A stretch of DNA of 39,307 nucleotides from Maribacter sp. Its GTDB lineage: Bacteria; Bacteroidota; Bacteroidia; Flavobacteriales; Flavobacteriaceae. How positions within the stretch are numbered: position 1 is the stretch's first letter; every line of letters begins with the position of its first letter. Shown piece by piece: positions 6,742 through 16,400 of this stretch. Where the stretch lies: the NCBI GenBank assembly GCA_024228355.1, contig JAAETN010000220.1, positions 1-39,307 of the forward strand, given 5' to 3'. Under the pieces are notes generated by a model. It had not been told where the DNA came from. It worked only from the letters and a program-made list of their open reading frames with translations, and made no database searches. A program made the position numbers and the translations under genes.

Positions 6742-9393
6742 ATGCCTAATAAAAAAGTGAGTTTTTGGAACTCGATTGTCATAAAATCCTCCTTGCTTTT
6801 TACGACCATAATTATCATTGCCTTATTTCTTTTGGGATACTTAATAAACCGAAAATCAACCAAGGTCATTTACGATTATAGTCAAAATCAAATCGTACAT
6901 GTATCAAGTCTGGTCAAACAATCATTTTATTCAATGTTGAACGAAGTTGCCAACGATATCGCCATGATTTCAAAAAGCCCGGCAATTGATGATTATATCG
7001 ACAATCCCAATATTAAGAATTATAAAGTACTCGAAAAATATTTCCCTATTATTCTACAGGAAAAACCCGATTATTTTCAAATCAGGTTATTGGATGTTGC
7101 TAATAAGGGTAAAGAAATCATTAAATACGAAAAAATTAATAACCTCATAAAAAAGGTTTCTTTAGACAAGCTTCAATACAAAGGAGGGAAAAAGTACTAT
7201 AAAGAGGCAACAGCTTTAGATGATGAAAGTTATTATTATTCCGAAATCAATTTAAATGAAGAATTTGGGGAAATAAGTATACCACATACCCCTACGCTCA
7301 GAGCTATTGGAAAAGTTTTTAATAACAAGGGCCAACTAAAGACATTGCTTGTTATTAATGTTGATGTTTCAGCTTTTTTTGAAGAAGTGAACCAAATTGA
7401 AAAACAAGGAATAGAAACCATATTGGTGAACCAAAATGGCGAATATAAATATACAAATGACTTTTCCAAATGTTTCGGAATGCAGCTCGGCACCAAGGAT
7501 GCCTTGGAAAATGACTACGAAATTATTTTGAATGAATTTTTATCGGAAACTGACAGGAACGGTATGTTTTCAAACCATCAGAACATACCTTATTTGTACT
7601 ATCTTGACGAGGTGCCCTATTCCGATGGTATACATAGTCTATATCTTATTACATTGGCCAGTAAAGAAGCAATTCTAATAAATGTAGCTAAGATCAATCG
7701 CGATTCTTTGGTAATGGTAATCATCGTCTGCCTATTCTTTTTGGCCATAATCTATGCATATTCCAATTTCTTTTCCAAAAAGTTAACCAAAATCACTTCA
7801 GCCATTAGCGATTATGAAAAAGGGAATGCTTCAAATGATCATTTGGTTAACGTTAAAAAGCGAAAAGACGAAGTTGGGATTTTGGCCCGTTCATTTTCGA
7901 CCATGCGAAAAGAAATCGATTTCCGCGTTGTTGAACTTAAGGAATCGTTAAAGAGGGAAAAAAAAGCTGTTGCAGAAAAGAATGAATTTTTGCAAAACAT
8001 GAGCCATGAGCTTCGGACTCCCTTAAATGCTATTTTGGGATTGACCCAACTCCTCCATAAAAACAAACCATCATCCACGCAGGTGCCTATAATTGATTCT
8101 TTACATAGGAGTACTAGCAATTTAAACGGATTGATGCATGATATTCTTGATCAGCAGAAGCTTATGACGGGTCAAATAACCCTTCATCCCGTTGCTACAA
8201 ATATCTATGAACAATTACAGTCGATAGTTTCTAATTATCGGTTCGAAGCCATACACAAAGGGTTGCAGCTCAACTTGGTCGCCCCCTCCGAATTAAAGGA
8301 AAAATACTACTTGATCGACCCGCTGCGGTTCAACCAAGTCGTTACCAATCTACTTGTGAATGCACTAAAATATACAACCGTGGGACAAATTGAGATTTTA
8401 GCGAATTTACAGGAAAATGACAATATCCGTCTGACCATTGACGTCCGTGATACGGGTCAAGGAATCGATGCCAAAAACCTGCATAATATCAAGGAGCGCT
8501 TCTTTAGGGTCATCAATGAGAATACATTAAGAATAGACGGATTTGGATTGGGGCTATCAATAGTAAAAAAAATAGTTGATCTATTTGGAGGTGATTTAAA
8601 TGTGACATCAGAATTAGGGAAAGGCTCCATCTTTAATTTTAGCATCCCTATTGAAGAGGCCCCTTTCGATTCTTCTACCGTTTCAGAGGTTGTAATTGCC
8701 CACCCAAAACTTATCGGAGTATATGGTATTTTGCACATAGAGGATGATGCCCCTTCCCAGCTTATGATCAAAAACACCCTGGAATTGATGGGTATTTCTA
8801 TAGTTCAGACCAATTCCATCCATCAGGCTTTGAAGCTTTTAAGCAATAACCATTTTGATCTAATACTTACCGATTTAATGTTGGATGCCGAACTAATTAC
8901 AGAATATGTGAAGAAAGATCTTTCACAATATGGCATTCCAATAGTCATTACCTCTGCTTTAGAACCGTTAAAATTTAGAAAACTTGGGATTGATTATTTA
9001 CAGAAACCCATTGATTTGGATCAATTGGCAGACAAGGTAATCTCAACCATTGGAAAAAATGAATACGATGTTCCCCTCTTGAAAAATGTTTATGAACAGT
9101 ACGATAATAGGCAAGAAAAAGTCATAAACTATCTAAAACTCCTGTTGAGCGAATTTGATCATTACCTTTTGCGATTCAATGAAGTGTCAAGATCAAGAAA
9201 TCAAAAAGAATGGAAGGCCATTAAGCATAAAATCGTAACACATATCAACACCTTAGAACTGACACGGCTTAAAGACGCATTGCCAGAAAAAATAGAAGAC
9301 TTAAACCAGGACACATTAAATATGCTTCTCAATCAGATAAAATTTATGTTATGCTATTTCAGAAACGAGCTTCGTATCAACTCAATAAATTAA
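6742..9393 (+). CDS. Hybrid sensor histidine kinase (Cache-like sensor, HAMP, HisKA, HATPase, receiver, Hpt)
   Basis: The 883-residue protein has helix 1 (about 12-31), a 285-residue extracytoplasmic sensor of Cache type, helix 2 (about 322-342) and a HAMP linker. The HisKA domain carries H422 in NMSHELRTP. The HATPase has its N box NQVVTNLLVNALKYT and G boxes DTGQGID and GFGLGLSIVKK. A receiver follows with D711 (LILTDLM) and the conserved Lys in LQKP. The C-terminal Hpt-like helical bundle puts H829 (IKHKIVTH) in the phosphoacceptor place. This is a complete internal phosphorelay in one chain. The nearest plausible output is the convergent LytTR regulator at 9377-10057, whose end overlaps by 17 bases. 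The sensor ligand is unknown; placement between nod and the cytochrome cluster suggests a nitrogen or redox signal. Confidence 0.95.
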   Translation: MPNKKVSFWNSIVIKSSLLFTTIIIIALFLLGYLINRKSTKVIYDYSQNQIVHVSSLVKQSFYSMLNEVANDIAMISKSPAIDDYIDNPNIKNYKVLEKYFPIILQEKPDYFQIRLLDVANKGKEIIKYEKINNLIKKVSLDKLQYKGGKKYYKEATALDDESYYYSEINLNEEFGEISIPHTPTLRAIGKVFNNKGQLKTLLVINVDVSAFFEEVNQIEKQGIETILVNQNGEYKYTNDFSKCFGMQLGTKDALENDYEIILNEFLSETDRNGMFSNHQNIPYLYYLDEVPYSDGIHSLYLITLASKEAILINVAKINRDSLVMVIIVCLFFLAIIYAYSNFFSKKLTKITSAISDYEKGNASNDHLVNVKKRKDEVGILARSFSTMRKEIDFRVVELKESLKREKKAVAEKNEFLQNMSHELRTPLNAILGLTQLLHKNKPSSTQVPIIDSLHRSTSNLNGLMHDILDQQKLMTGQITLHPVATNIYEQLQSIVSNYRFEAIHKGLQLNLVAPSELKEKYYLIDPLRFNQVVTNLLVNALKYTTVGQIEILANLQENDNIRLTIDVRDTGQGIDAKNLHNIKERFFRVINENTLRIDGFGLGLSIVKKIVDLFGGDLNVTSELGKGSIFNFSIPIEEAPFDSSTVSEVVIAHPKLIGVYGILHIEDDAPSQLMIKNTLELMGISIVQTNSIHQALKLLSNNHFDLILTDLMLDAELITEYVKKDLSQYGIPIVITSALEPLKFRKLGIDYLQKPIDLDQLADKVISTIGKNEYDVPLLKNVYEQYDNRQEKVINYLKLLLSEFDHYLLRFNEVSRSRNQKEWKAIKHKIVTHINTLELTRLKDALPEKIEDLNQDTLNMLLNQIKFMLCYFRNELRINSIN

Positions 9394-10057
9394 TCTTGCG
9401 TACCAGATCGTTTTCGTAAGTGGAACTAATTGGGATTTCGTGATTTTTTATTTTAACGTCCCCACTCGAAATACTATCTATTTGCTCAATATTAACGATA
9501 TAGGAACGATGGGTTCTTTGGAAGTTTGAAGATAATTTTTGTTCTATCTCCTTCATGGTCATGATTGTCATTATTCTTCTGTCCTCAGAGACAAATTCAA
9601 GATAGTTTCCCGCAGATTTAATAAATAATACTTGATCAAGTTCAACTTTTATAAAAGAATTACCCTCTTTCAAAAAAATCTGACCTTTTTGATCAGGTCT
9701 ATTTGATATTTTTTGCCAAGTCTTTTGTACACCTTTAAAAAACCGATCAAACGCAATGGGTTTCAACAAAAAGTCTACAATTTGATCATAATCATATGAT
9801 TCATATCCAAAATCCTTGTTGGATGTTATCATTATTACGGCAGTTTCTTTACTAATTATGGAAAGAATCTGTTTTCCACTAATATCAGGTAAGTCATAAT
9901 CCAACAGTACCAGATCGAAATTATTTCGACCAATTAGATTTACCGATTCGAAACCAGAATTGGAAACCGTTACTTCCGTAATCAAATCCACTTTTGAGCA
10001 AAAATGCTCCAGTAAATCGCAAATCAACGGATCATCATCAACAATCAGACAGCGCAT
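9377..10057 (-). CDS. LytTR-family response regulator
   Basis: The 226-residue protein has a receiver domain (1-120) with the acidic pair D7-D8-D9, phosphoacceptor D53 (LVLLDYDLP), T78 (MITSN) and the conserved Lys in LLKPIAF. The LytTR DNA-binding domain (about 128-226) shows IFLKEGNSFIKVELDQVLFI, then NYLEFV and FQRTHRSYIVN. LytTR proteins bind direct-repeat sites beside promoters. It is convergent with the hybrid kinase, overlapping its last 17 bases, and divergent from the small gene at 10192, so the 134-base region 10058-10191 could carry its own target. Pairing with the kinase is likely by position but not shown. Confidence 0.93.
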   Translation of the reverse strand: MRCLIVDDDPLICDLLEHFCSKVDLITEVTVSNSGFESVNLIGRNNFDLVLLDYDLPDISGKQILSIISKETAVIMITSNKDFGYESYDYDQIVDFLLKPIAFDRFFKGVQKTWQKISNRPDQKGQIFLKEGNSFIKVELDQVLFIKSAGNYLEFVSEDRRIMTIMTMKEIEQKLSSNFQRTHRSYIVNIEQIDSISSGDVKIKNHEIPISSTYENDLVRKINLLS

Positions 10058-10191
10058 AAAATCTTATCATTTGATTTTAGAGTTTCATCATTTGAAATCA
10101 GCCATTCATCACTTCCCGCAAATTGATGTTTACCAACTCCCTAATTTAAGCCTAAAATTACGATAAATATCATAAGTAACGGCCAAAGAAA

Positions 10192-10548
10192 ATGAGTGCT
10201 AAGAATAAAAACATAAGGTTGGCATTGGACTCACCTATCTTTTTTGGGATTGTAGGTTTTCAGTGGTCCAATGGTTTTATTAAAGCGGAGCAAATGGAAG
10301 ACCTACAAGAACTTTTAAAGCCAAACCCTACAACATGGTTCAACCATACTCACTACCAAATGACCAAGGACCCAATTGCTGATGTATCGTGTTTCTCTTG
10401 CTATGCTAACGAACATACCAACGGTGTATTTGAACTTGCACCCAACTCAAGACCCAATCTTGCAAGGTTGCGCATAAGGACACGGAGCATGAGAGGAAAT
10501 TATAACTTGGAAAAAAAATCATCAAGAGCATATTTGCTGTGTCTATAA
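10192..10548 (+). CDS. Hypothetical small protein, possibly a gene remnant
   Basis: The open frame of 118 residues begins at ATG 10192 and ends 22 bases before the large cytochrome gene. I do not recognise a family. It has no signal peptide or membrane helix. Visible features are a tract LDSPIFFGIVGFQWSNGF, a CFSCY (CXXC followed by Tyr, not His) and a basic region LARLRIRTRSMRGNY. Composition is ordinary for a protein in its first 100 residues, but the end looks random, as if a longer gene had been cut. It could be a small accessory protein of the downstream cluster, a remnant, or a chance frame inside the leader of the cytochrome operon. Confidence 0.35.
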   Translation: MSAKNKNIRLALDSPIFFGIVGFQWSNGFIKAEQMEDLQELLKPNPTTWFNHTHYQMTKDPIADVSCFSCYANEHTNGVFELAPNSRPNLARLRIRTRSMRGNYNLEKKSSRAYLLCL

Positions 10549-10570
10549 CAAACCGAAAAAGCAATGCATT

Positions 10571-13480
10571 ATGGGCATTAATATAAAACAGCTTTTTAAA
10601 AAGTCTAATTTATTGAATGGATTGGCCGTGAGCATTCTGCTCATAGGCATTTTCATTTCATTGGTTAGATTGAACGGTCAAGAAACGATACAGGCAGCTG
10701 CTACTCAAGAAAGAGAAAATTGGATTCGAAAATCATTAAATCCGATTGAGAACCCGGATGTAGATTCAAGGATTCAACCTGATCGATTAAAACCACTAAG
10801 GGTAATTGTTTCAGAAAACAACAAAAGAGCATATGTCACCCTATCGGGAAAAGAAATTAATCCAGGTTCCGAAGTTGCTATAATCGACATTGAAAATGGT
10901 AAAGAGTCAGGAAGAATAAAAGTAGGCAGTGGCCCTTCAGGAATAACACTTCACCCTACAGGTCGATGGGCGTTTGTCGCAAATCGTTTCTCAAACTTTA
11001 TTTCTGTTATTGATTTAGAGGCTGATGCGGTCATTACTGAAATTCCGGCTCCTTACTATTGTGAGGAAATACTTTTCTCCAATGATGGAAGTACAGCTTA
11101 TGTATCAAACTTTTCAACAAATCAAATACTATTGATTGATCTTGATTTAAAGGTCGAAAGCTTATCTGGGCAATTGCGAAATATTGGATATGAACAACAT
11201 GAATTTGTTGGAAAATCAAAAACTAAAAAAAACAATAAGGAAGTTGATTCTATTGATTTTTCAAAACCATCGATAAATAGTATTATAAGGGGCAGCTGCG
11301 GTACAGCAGAGTGTCACTTGTACCAGATTGGAAATTTTTACTCTGGCCCCGATGTTGAAAAGGCTTATAAAAGTGTTCTTGGGCATATTTTTCCCGGAGA
11401 TACGATAAATAGCCCACTTTTAAAATCTGTTATTTCCGAACAAGACGGAGGTTGGGCCGATAGGGTTGATGGACGTCATCATGCCGGAGATGTTGTTTTT
11501 GAGGAGCTCAACGACAATGCAGATTTTTTGAATTTAAAGAGATGGATAGCAAAATTGAAGGTAGGTCCTGGAATCGAGGTTGGCGATAAGCCCAGGGACA
11601 TGATACTATCACCAGATGGCCAAACACTTTTTGTGGCAAATACCGGTTCTTTGGATATTTCGGTTGTTAACCTGCAAGCGTTAGAGGAAACTCGACGTAT
11701 TTATACACGTTCCCCCGTCAATGATTTGCTATGGGTAAAAGATCGTATTGTGGCAGCAACTCTCGGGCTAGGCTCTGGTCATCCAAAAAAACACCATCCT
11801 GGTCGCGAAAGCATGGATAAAAACGATCCAGAAACGGAATTCACGTTGTTTCGTGATTTGAAAACAGGTAGACCTTTGCCATTAAATCAGCAAAAGCCAC
11901 TTGGCCCCTACGACGATATTGACGGAACTGCCCAAGAGAAGTTCAGGGATATAACAAATGATATAATCATTTTTGAACCTCAGGAAAATAATGTGGCGGC
12001 ATATAGTGCAACCGATCATTTCACTCGCTATACGTCAGATAGTTTTGAATCATTGATGGGTGACAAAAAAGGTGACGTACCCAAAGAACTTATGAGGGTA
12101 ATCGGCGCCTTTCCGGAGCAAATGGCAGTACATAACAACCACCTTTATGTCACCATGTCCGGGACCTTCCAGGTCCAGGAATGGGAAATCAATTTTGAGG
12201 CACGACCCTCAAATCGGCTTATTCCAAAACGGGTGTTCAATACAGGTTATAAACCAAGCGGTATTGCGGTTGCAGAAAATTCGCTGGTGATTGCCAATCA
12301 ACTTGATGAGACCCTCACAATAATTTCCTTAGTGGATGGTACGCAACGAAATATCGCTCTCAAAAGTTCCCATTCTCCTTTTCCATCAACAGATTTTGAA
12401 AGAGGTGAATTTTTTGTGCAAACAAGTATTTTTTCGGTAGATCAAGATCAAAGTTGTGTGCATTGTCATTATCGTGATGCTTCAGATGGAAAGCGATGGA
12501 GTGTTAGTCAAGTAATGGGACAAAGTCGTGCTGGGGAAGAAAGAACAGGAGGTAGCAGGGAAATTCCAGATATTCGGGCACTTTTTCACAAAGTGCCTTT
12601 TTTCATTGAAGGAACCCTTTCAATGGATGAAGCTTTAACTATGATGATGGAACACAATCCCTTAGTTGATTTTCAAAACAACACTCCTGCCGGTGACTTT
12701 TCCAAGATTTTCGCTGACAAACAGGATAAAACGAGCCAGTCAAAATCTGCAGATGCCCTTGTTGTTGCTACTGGTAAAAAATGGAAAAACGCCCAGGTTG
12801 AATTGGCTGATCTTGTGGAACGTCGTGAAGCGTTTTTCAAAAAGCAATCTCAAAAGTACTTTGGGAATGAATTCTCTTTTAGAAAAATACAAAAGCTTAT
12901 TGGGGATTATCAAGGTGGCGAACCTCGTCTCTTACCAAATCCGAATGACCCAACGGATCCGATGGTTTTACATGGAAAGGAATTATTTGAAAATCCTCTT
13001 GTGGGATGTGCTGGTTGTCATCCGGCACCAAGTTTTACCGATAAGGTTAATGTATATAATCAAAACAAATCTTTCCCTCCCTTAGTAACCCCCACTGCAA
13101 GAGACAATGTTCATACGTTGATCAGCGCCGATAGAATTGATTACCTCAATGGCTATAAACGTTCCTGGGACACAAATGACACTGGCCGAATTGAAGAAAG
13201 GGAAGGTTTCTTTGCAGCTCCTTCATTATTGGGAATATGGGCACGCCCTCCTCGATTTCTCCATCATGGTGGTGCAATAAGCCTGCGCGAGGTTGTGTGC
13301 ACACCAGGTCACCCGGCGCTGCGACCCCTACCTACGACGCGTATTATCCCAGAAAGACCGGACCACTGGGAAATAGGTTTGAACGAACTTAATGGGGTAC
13401 CCGACACGCATGGTGTAACTTCCCATCTATCCGTTTGGGATATAGAATGTTTACTGAAATTTATTAATTCCATCAACTAG
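10571..13480 (+). CDS. Beta-propeller / dihaem c-type cytochrome fusion, hydrazine synthase beta-gamma-like
   Basis: The 969-residue protein has an N-terminal membrane anchor (about 16-36), placing the rest in the periplasm. Residues about 70-600 form a YncE-like propeller with repeated blades (GSGPSGITLHPTGRWAFVANR; GDKPRDMILSPDG). A small cytochrome-like domain (about 235-330), with the unusual haem site C243-x4-C248-H249, interrupts it. The C-terminal third (about 610-969) is a dihaem MauG/CCP-like module with C629-VH-C632-H633 and C813-AG-C816-H817, then FLHHGG (H898/H899) and CTPGH (910-914). A seven-bladed propeller plus a dihaem CCP-like subunit is the HzsB and HzsC pair of anammox hydrazine synthase, reported fused in Scalindua. 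The next gene, 7 bases on, is HzsA-like. A methylamine-dehydrogenase-maturation or peroxidase role remains possible. Confidence 0.82.
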   Translation: MGINIKQLFKKSNLLNGLAVSILLIGIFISLVRLNGQETIQAAATQERENWIRKSLNPIENPDVDSRIQPDRLKPLRVIVSENNKRAYVTLSGKEINPGSEVAIIDIENGKESGRIKVGSGPSGITLHPTGRWAFVANRFSNFISVIDLEADAVITEIPAPYYCEEILFSNDGSTAYVSNFSTNQILLIDLDLKVESLSGQLRNIGYEQHEFVGKSKTKKNNKEVDSIDFSKPSINSIIRGSCGTAECHLYQIGNFYSGPDVEKAYKSVLGHIFPGDTINSPLLKSVISEQDGGWADRVDGRHHAGDVVFEELNDNADFLNLKRWIAKLKVGPGIEVGDKPRDMILSPDGQTLFVANTGSLDISVVNLQALEETRRIYTRSPVNDLLWVKDRIVAATLGLGSGHPKKHHPGRESMDKNDPETEFTLFRDLKTGRPLPLNQQKPLGPYDDIDGTAQEKFRDITNDIIIFEPQENNVAAYSATDHFTRYTSDSFESLMGDKKGDVPKELMRVIGAFPEQMAVHNNHLYVTMSGTFQVQEWEINFEARPSNRLIPKRVFNTGYKPSGIAVAENSLVIANQLDETLTIISLVDGTQRNIALKSSHSPFPSTDFERGEFFVQTSIFSVDQDQSCVHCHYRDASDGKRWSVSQVMGQSRAGEERTGGSREIPDIRALFHKVPFFIEGTLSMDEALTMMMEHNPLVDFQNNTPAGDFSKIFADKQDKTSQSKSADALVVATGKKWKNAQVELADLVERREAFFKKQSQKYFGNEFSFRKIQKLIGDYQGGEPRLLPNPNDPTDPMVLHGKELFENPLVGCAGCHPAPSFTDKVNVYNQNKSFPPLVTPTARDNVHTLISADRIDYLNGYKRSWDTNDTGRIEEREGFFAAPSLLGIWARPPRFLHHGGAISLREVVCTPGHPALRPLPTTRIIPERPDHWEIGLNELNGVPDTHGVTSHLSVWDIECLLKFINSIN

Positions 13481-13487
13481 GTATTCT

Positions 13488-16400
13488 ATGATAAATAAGA
13501 AAAATATTAAAAAACCCTTTTGGATCGGCATGATCATATTGATACTATTGCTGGCTGGAGTGTCATTAAATATGCTGATAGAAAGTAATCCATTGTTGGA
13601 TGAATTCACTTTACCATACAGTTCAAAACAAACGTTTGCCTCTTTCAATAAAAATGTGGTTCCAGTCCTTGATAAACACTGCTCTGTATGTCATGGAGTT
13701 GATGGGGAAAAATACCAAAACATTAAAAACTCATCCCAAAGTTCTGATTTGCTACGGTGGCAAGTCGGTGTTTCGGGTAGTATTGAAACCATTCAACAAA
13801 GAAGGCAACTCTATAATGATCTTCTTCAGATTAGTACAGATTCCAATAAGAATAATTTGGTCGAATATAACATTCATCCGATAGGGAGCCATTTGCTCAG
13901 GGCAGGTTTAGCAAAAAGTTATTCAGGAAGCAAGCATCACGAAATATTTAATTCACCTAAAGACAAGGATTTTTTAGCTTTAGAACAATGGATCGTGAAT
14001 ATTAATGCTAATGAAACAAAAACCAAAATTGAGAAAAGTGAAAGTGAATCGTTTTTCTCCGAAAAGGTAGTGCCTGTTTTAATCCGTAAAAACTGCTTTG
14101 GCTGTCATGGACCAATGGCATTTAATGATCTTCGGTTAGATCCTGGTATTCCAATGTTGAAAGATCTGTTTACCCAAGAAATGCATCAACACAATCGAAA
14201 GGCCATGCTAGGAAAAGATACTCGAATGGTACACCTGTCCGGTGATATTGAACAATCTAAGCAATTACTCAAAAACATACCTATTGAACAAGGTGGGATA
14301 GTTCACCTAGGGGGAAATAATTTCTTTGAAAAAAATGATCCCGATTATAAAATCCTTCTTCGATGGCTTGAATTGGAAAAAGAAGAGGTTCAAATGAAAG
14401 CCGGAATGGCTCTTGGACAAATGAATGGCATAATTTATGTTCAACGTCCGGTTGCATCTCCAGAACGTTTTTTTGAAGATGACATTTTCCTTCCTGGTGC
14501 GGATATTCTATGGTCTAATAAGGGTAAGATACAAAACCTTACTTCATCCTTACATCCGGAAGGCCCTGCGGATATTCGTGCTCCTGATGTGAGTTATGAT
14601 GCCAAAAAAATTGTCTTCTCCATGCGAAAAAGCAAAAATGAAGCTTTTAATATATGGGAGCTAACACTTGAAAATGGCTCTGCTCGACAAATTACTTTTT
14701 CCAGTGATCCAAAAATACATTTCAAAGATCCATTGTATATACCTAATCCAGAGAATGGTATTGCAACTGATCTGGAAGGCGTTTCCATATCCCTCGCATC
14801 AAATCTTTCAGGTGAATACTGCCAATCAAGCCCAGAAGCTATTCTTGGGGAAGCGGAAGATGGGAATTTGAATAGTATTGTTGATCAACAACGTACAGAA
14901 AAGGCAGGGACATTCAAGAATCATACAATCACAATTGTTAGAGGAACCAATAAAGGGGAAGTTCGAAAAATAGTGTCCTATATTCCCGGTAAGATAAAGG
15001 TAAATAAGCCTTTTTCAAAACCTTGTAATTCTTCTACCCACTATGAGATTGATACAAAGGCCAGAATGGCTCCTAAATACGATCTGTATAGAATGAAGCT
15101 TGCAGAAAAAGGAAATGAGAAAAAAGTATTTCAAGAAACCTTGAACCAAATGACCTATTCTGTGGGTCAGATACGAAGACCAACGATGAGATCGGATGGT
15201 GAAATCATGTTTACAACCTTACGTACGGGACGTCAGGATGGGAGAGCGTTTTTCAATGGTGCCCTTTTTCGAACCCACGTAGATGGGTCTAACATGCATA
15301 CACACAATGGCAATAGGTCCGGTATACCAATATTTGCCGATGATAGGGAAATGCCAAATGGGCTGGAAGTTAGAATAGGAAGGGATGCCGATTCTTACTG
15401 GGGAGGAATGCTTATTCTTTCGGATCACCAGTTTGGTCCATCAATTGAAAATAACAATCCCACAGATAATCTGGATCATCCTTACCAAAATGGAATACCC
15501 GAAAACTCCAAAGTGCGATTTGTTCCAGGTTGGATATCAATGGACACATCAGTAGGATATGGCGGTGTTTCATTTGGTGGAGCTTACCGAGATCCATATC
15601 CCTTACCGGATGGTAGCTTACTTGTATCCTATGCAAAAGGACCCCTAGATTTGCATGACCCGAATGCAAATCCGAATTTTGATATTATAAAGCTAAGTCC
15701 AAATCCTGCGTTCCAGACAACAGATGGATTCAATTTTGGAAATGCTAAACGGGAGGTTATCATTTCAGGAACTGGCTCCCAATTATGGCCGAGACCAGTT
15801 ACACCCAGATTGAAAGAATCAGTTCATAAAAAACTAAAAAACGATCAGGATTTATTTGGATTACCCAAGATGCGAAATGGATTTACCCAATATCCGGATA
15901 GTATAGCATCGACCTTACAAGTATCAGATTTAGTATTGTTAGAGGCATTCTTTGAAGACATAACTCCGGTTGGTGAAAAACATATGGCATCCGAGGATGT
16001 GAAATACGCACGTGTAATTGGAGCACAGCCCCAATACGAAGGGGATTCGGGAGCTGTTAAGCGTTTTGTAATAGCAGAAGTACCTATAAAGGAAGATGGT
16101 TCTTTTTATGTTCAGATACCTGCTAAAACCAGTTTTGATATTCAATCCCTTAATTCTCATAAAATGGCTTTACGCACTCCAAATCGTTGGCTTTATTGCC
16201 AACCTGGTGAAAAACATTCCTTGTCAACCCCAAGAAATTTGTTTACTCAAAGTTGTGCAGGATGTCATGGTAGTTTAACAGGCGCCAAAGAAGATGTTAC
16301 ACGCAGACCTGATGCGATTTCTGGTGCCTCACGAACTCTAAGCTTCTGGGATGAAGAGCAGCAGAAAGCTATGTTGCCCTCTAATTATTCCGAAGATATA

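Noticed and set aside
10571-13480. Plain MauG/cytochrome c peroxidase or plain YncE-like protein
   Set aside because: Both parts are in one chain, joined to an HzsA-like gene and a triheme cytochrome gene, so the HZS plan explains more, although a MauG-like role is not excluded.
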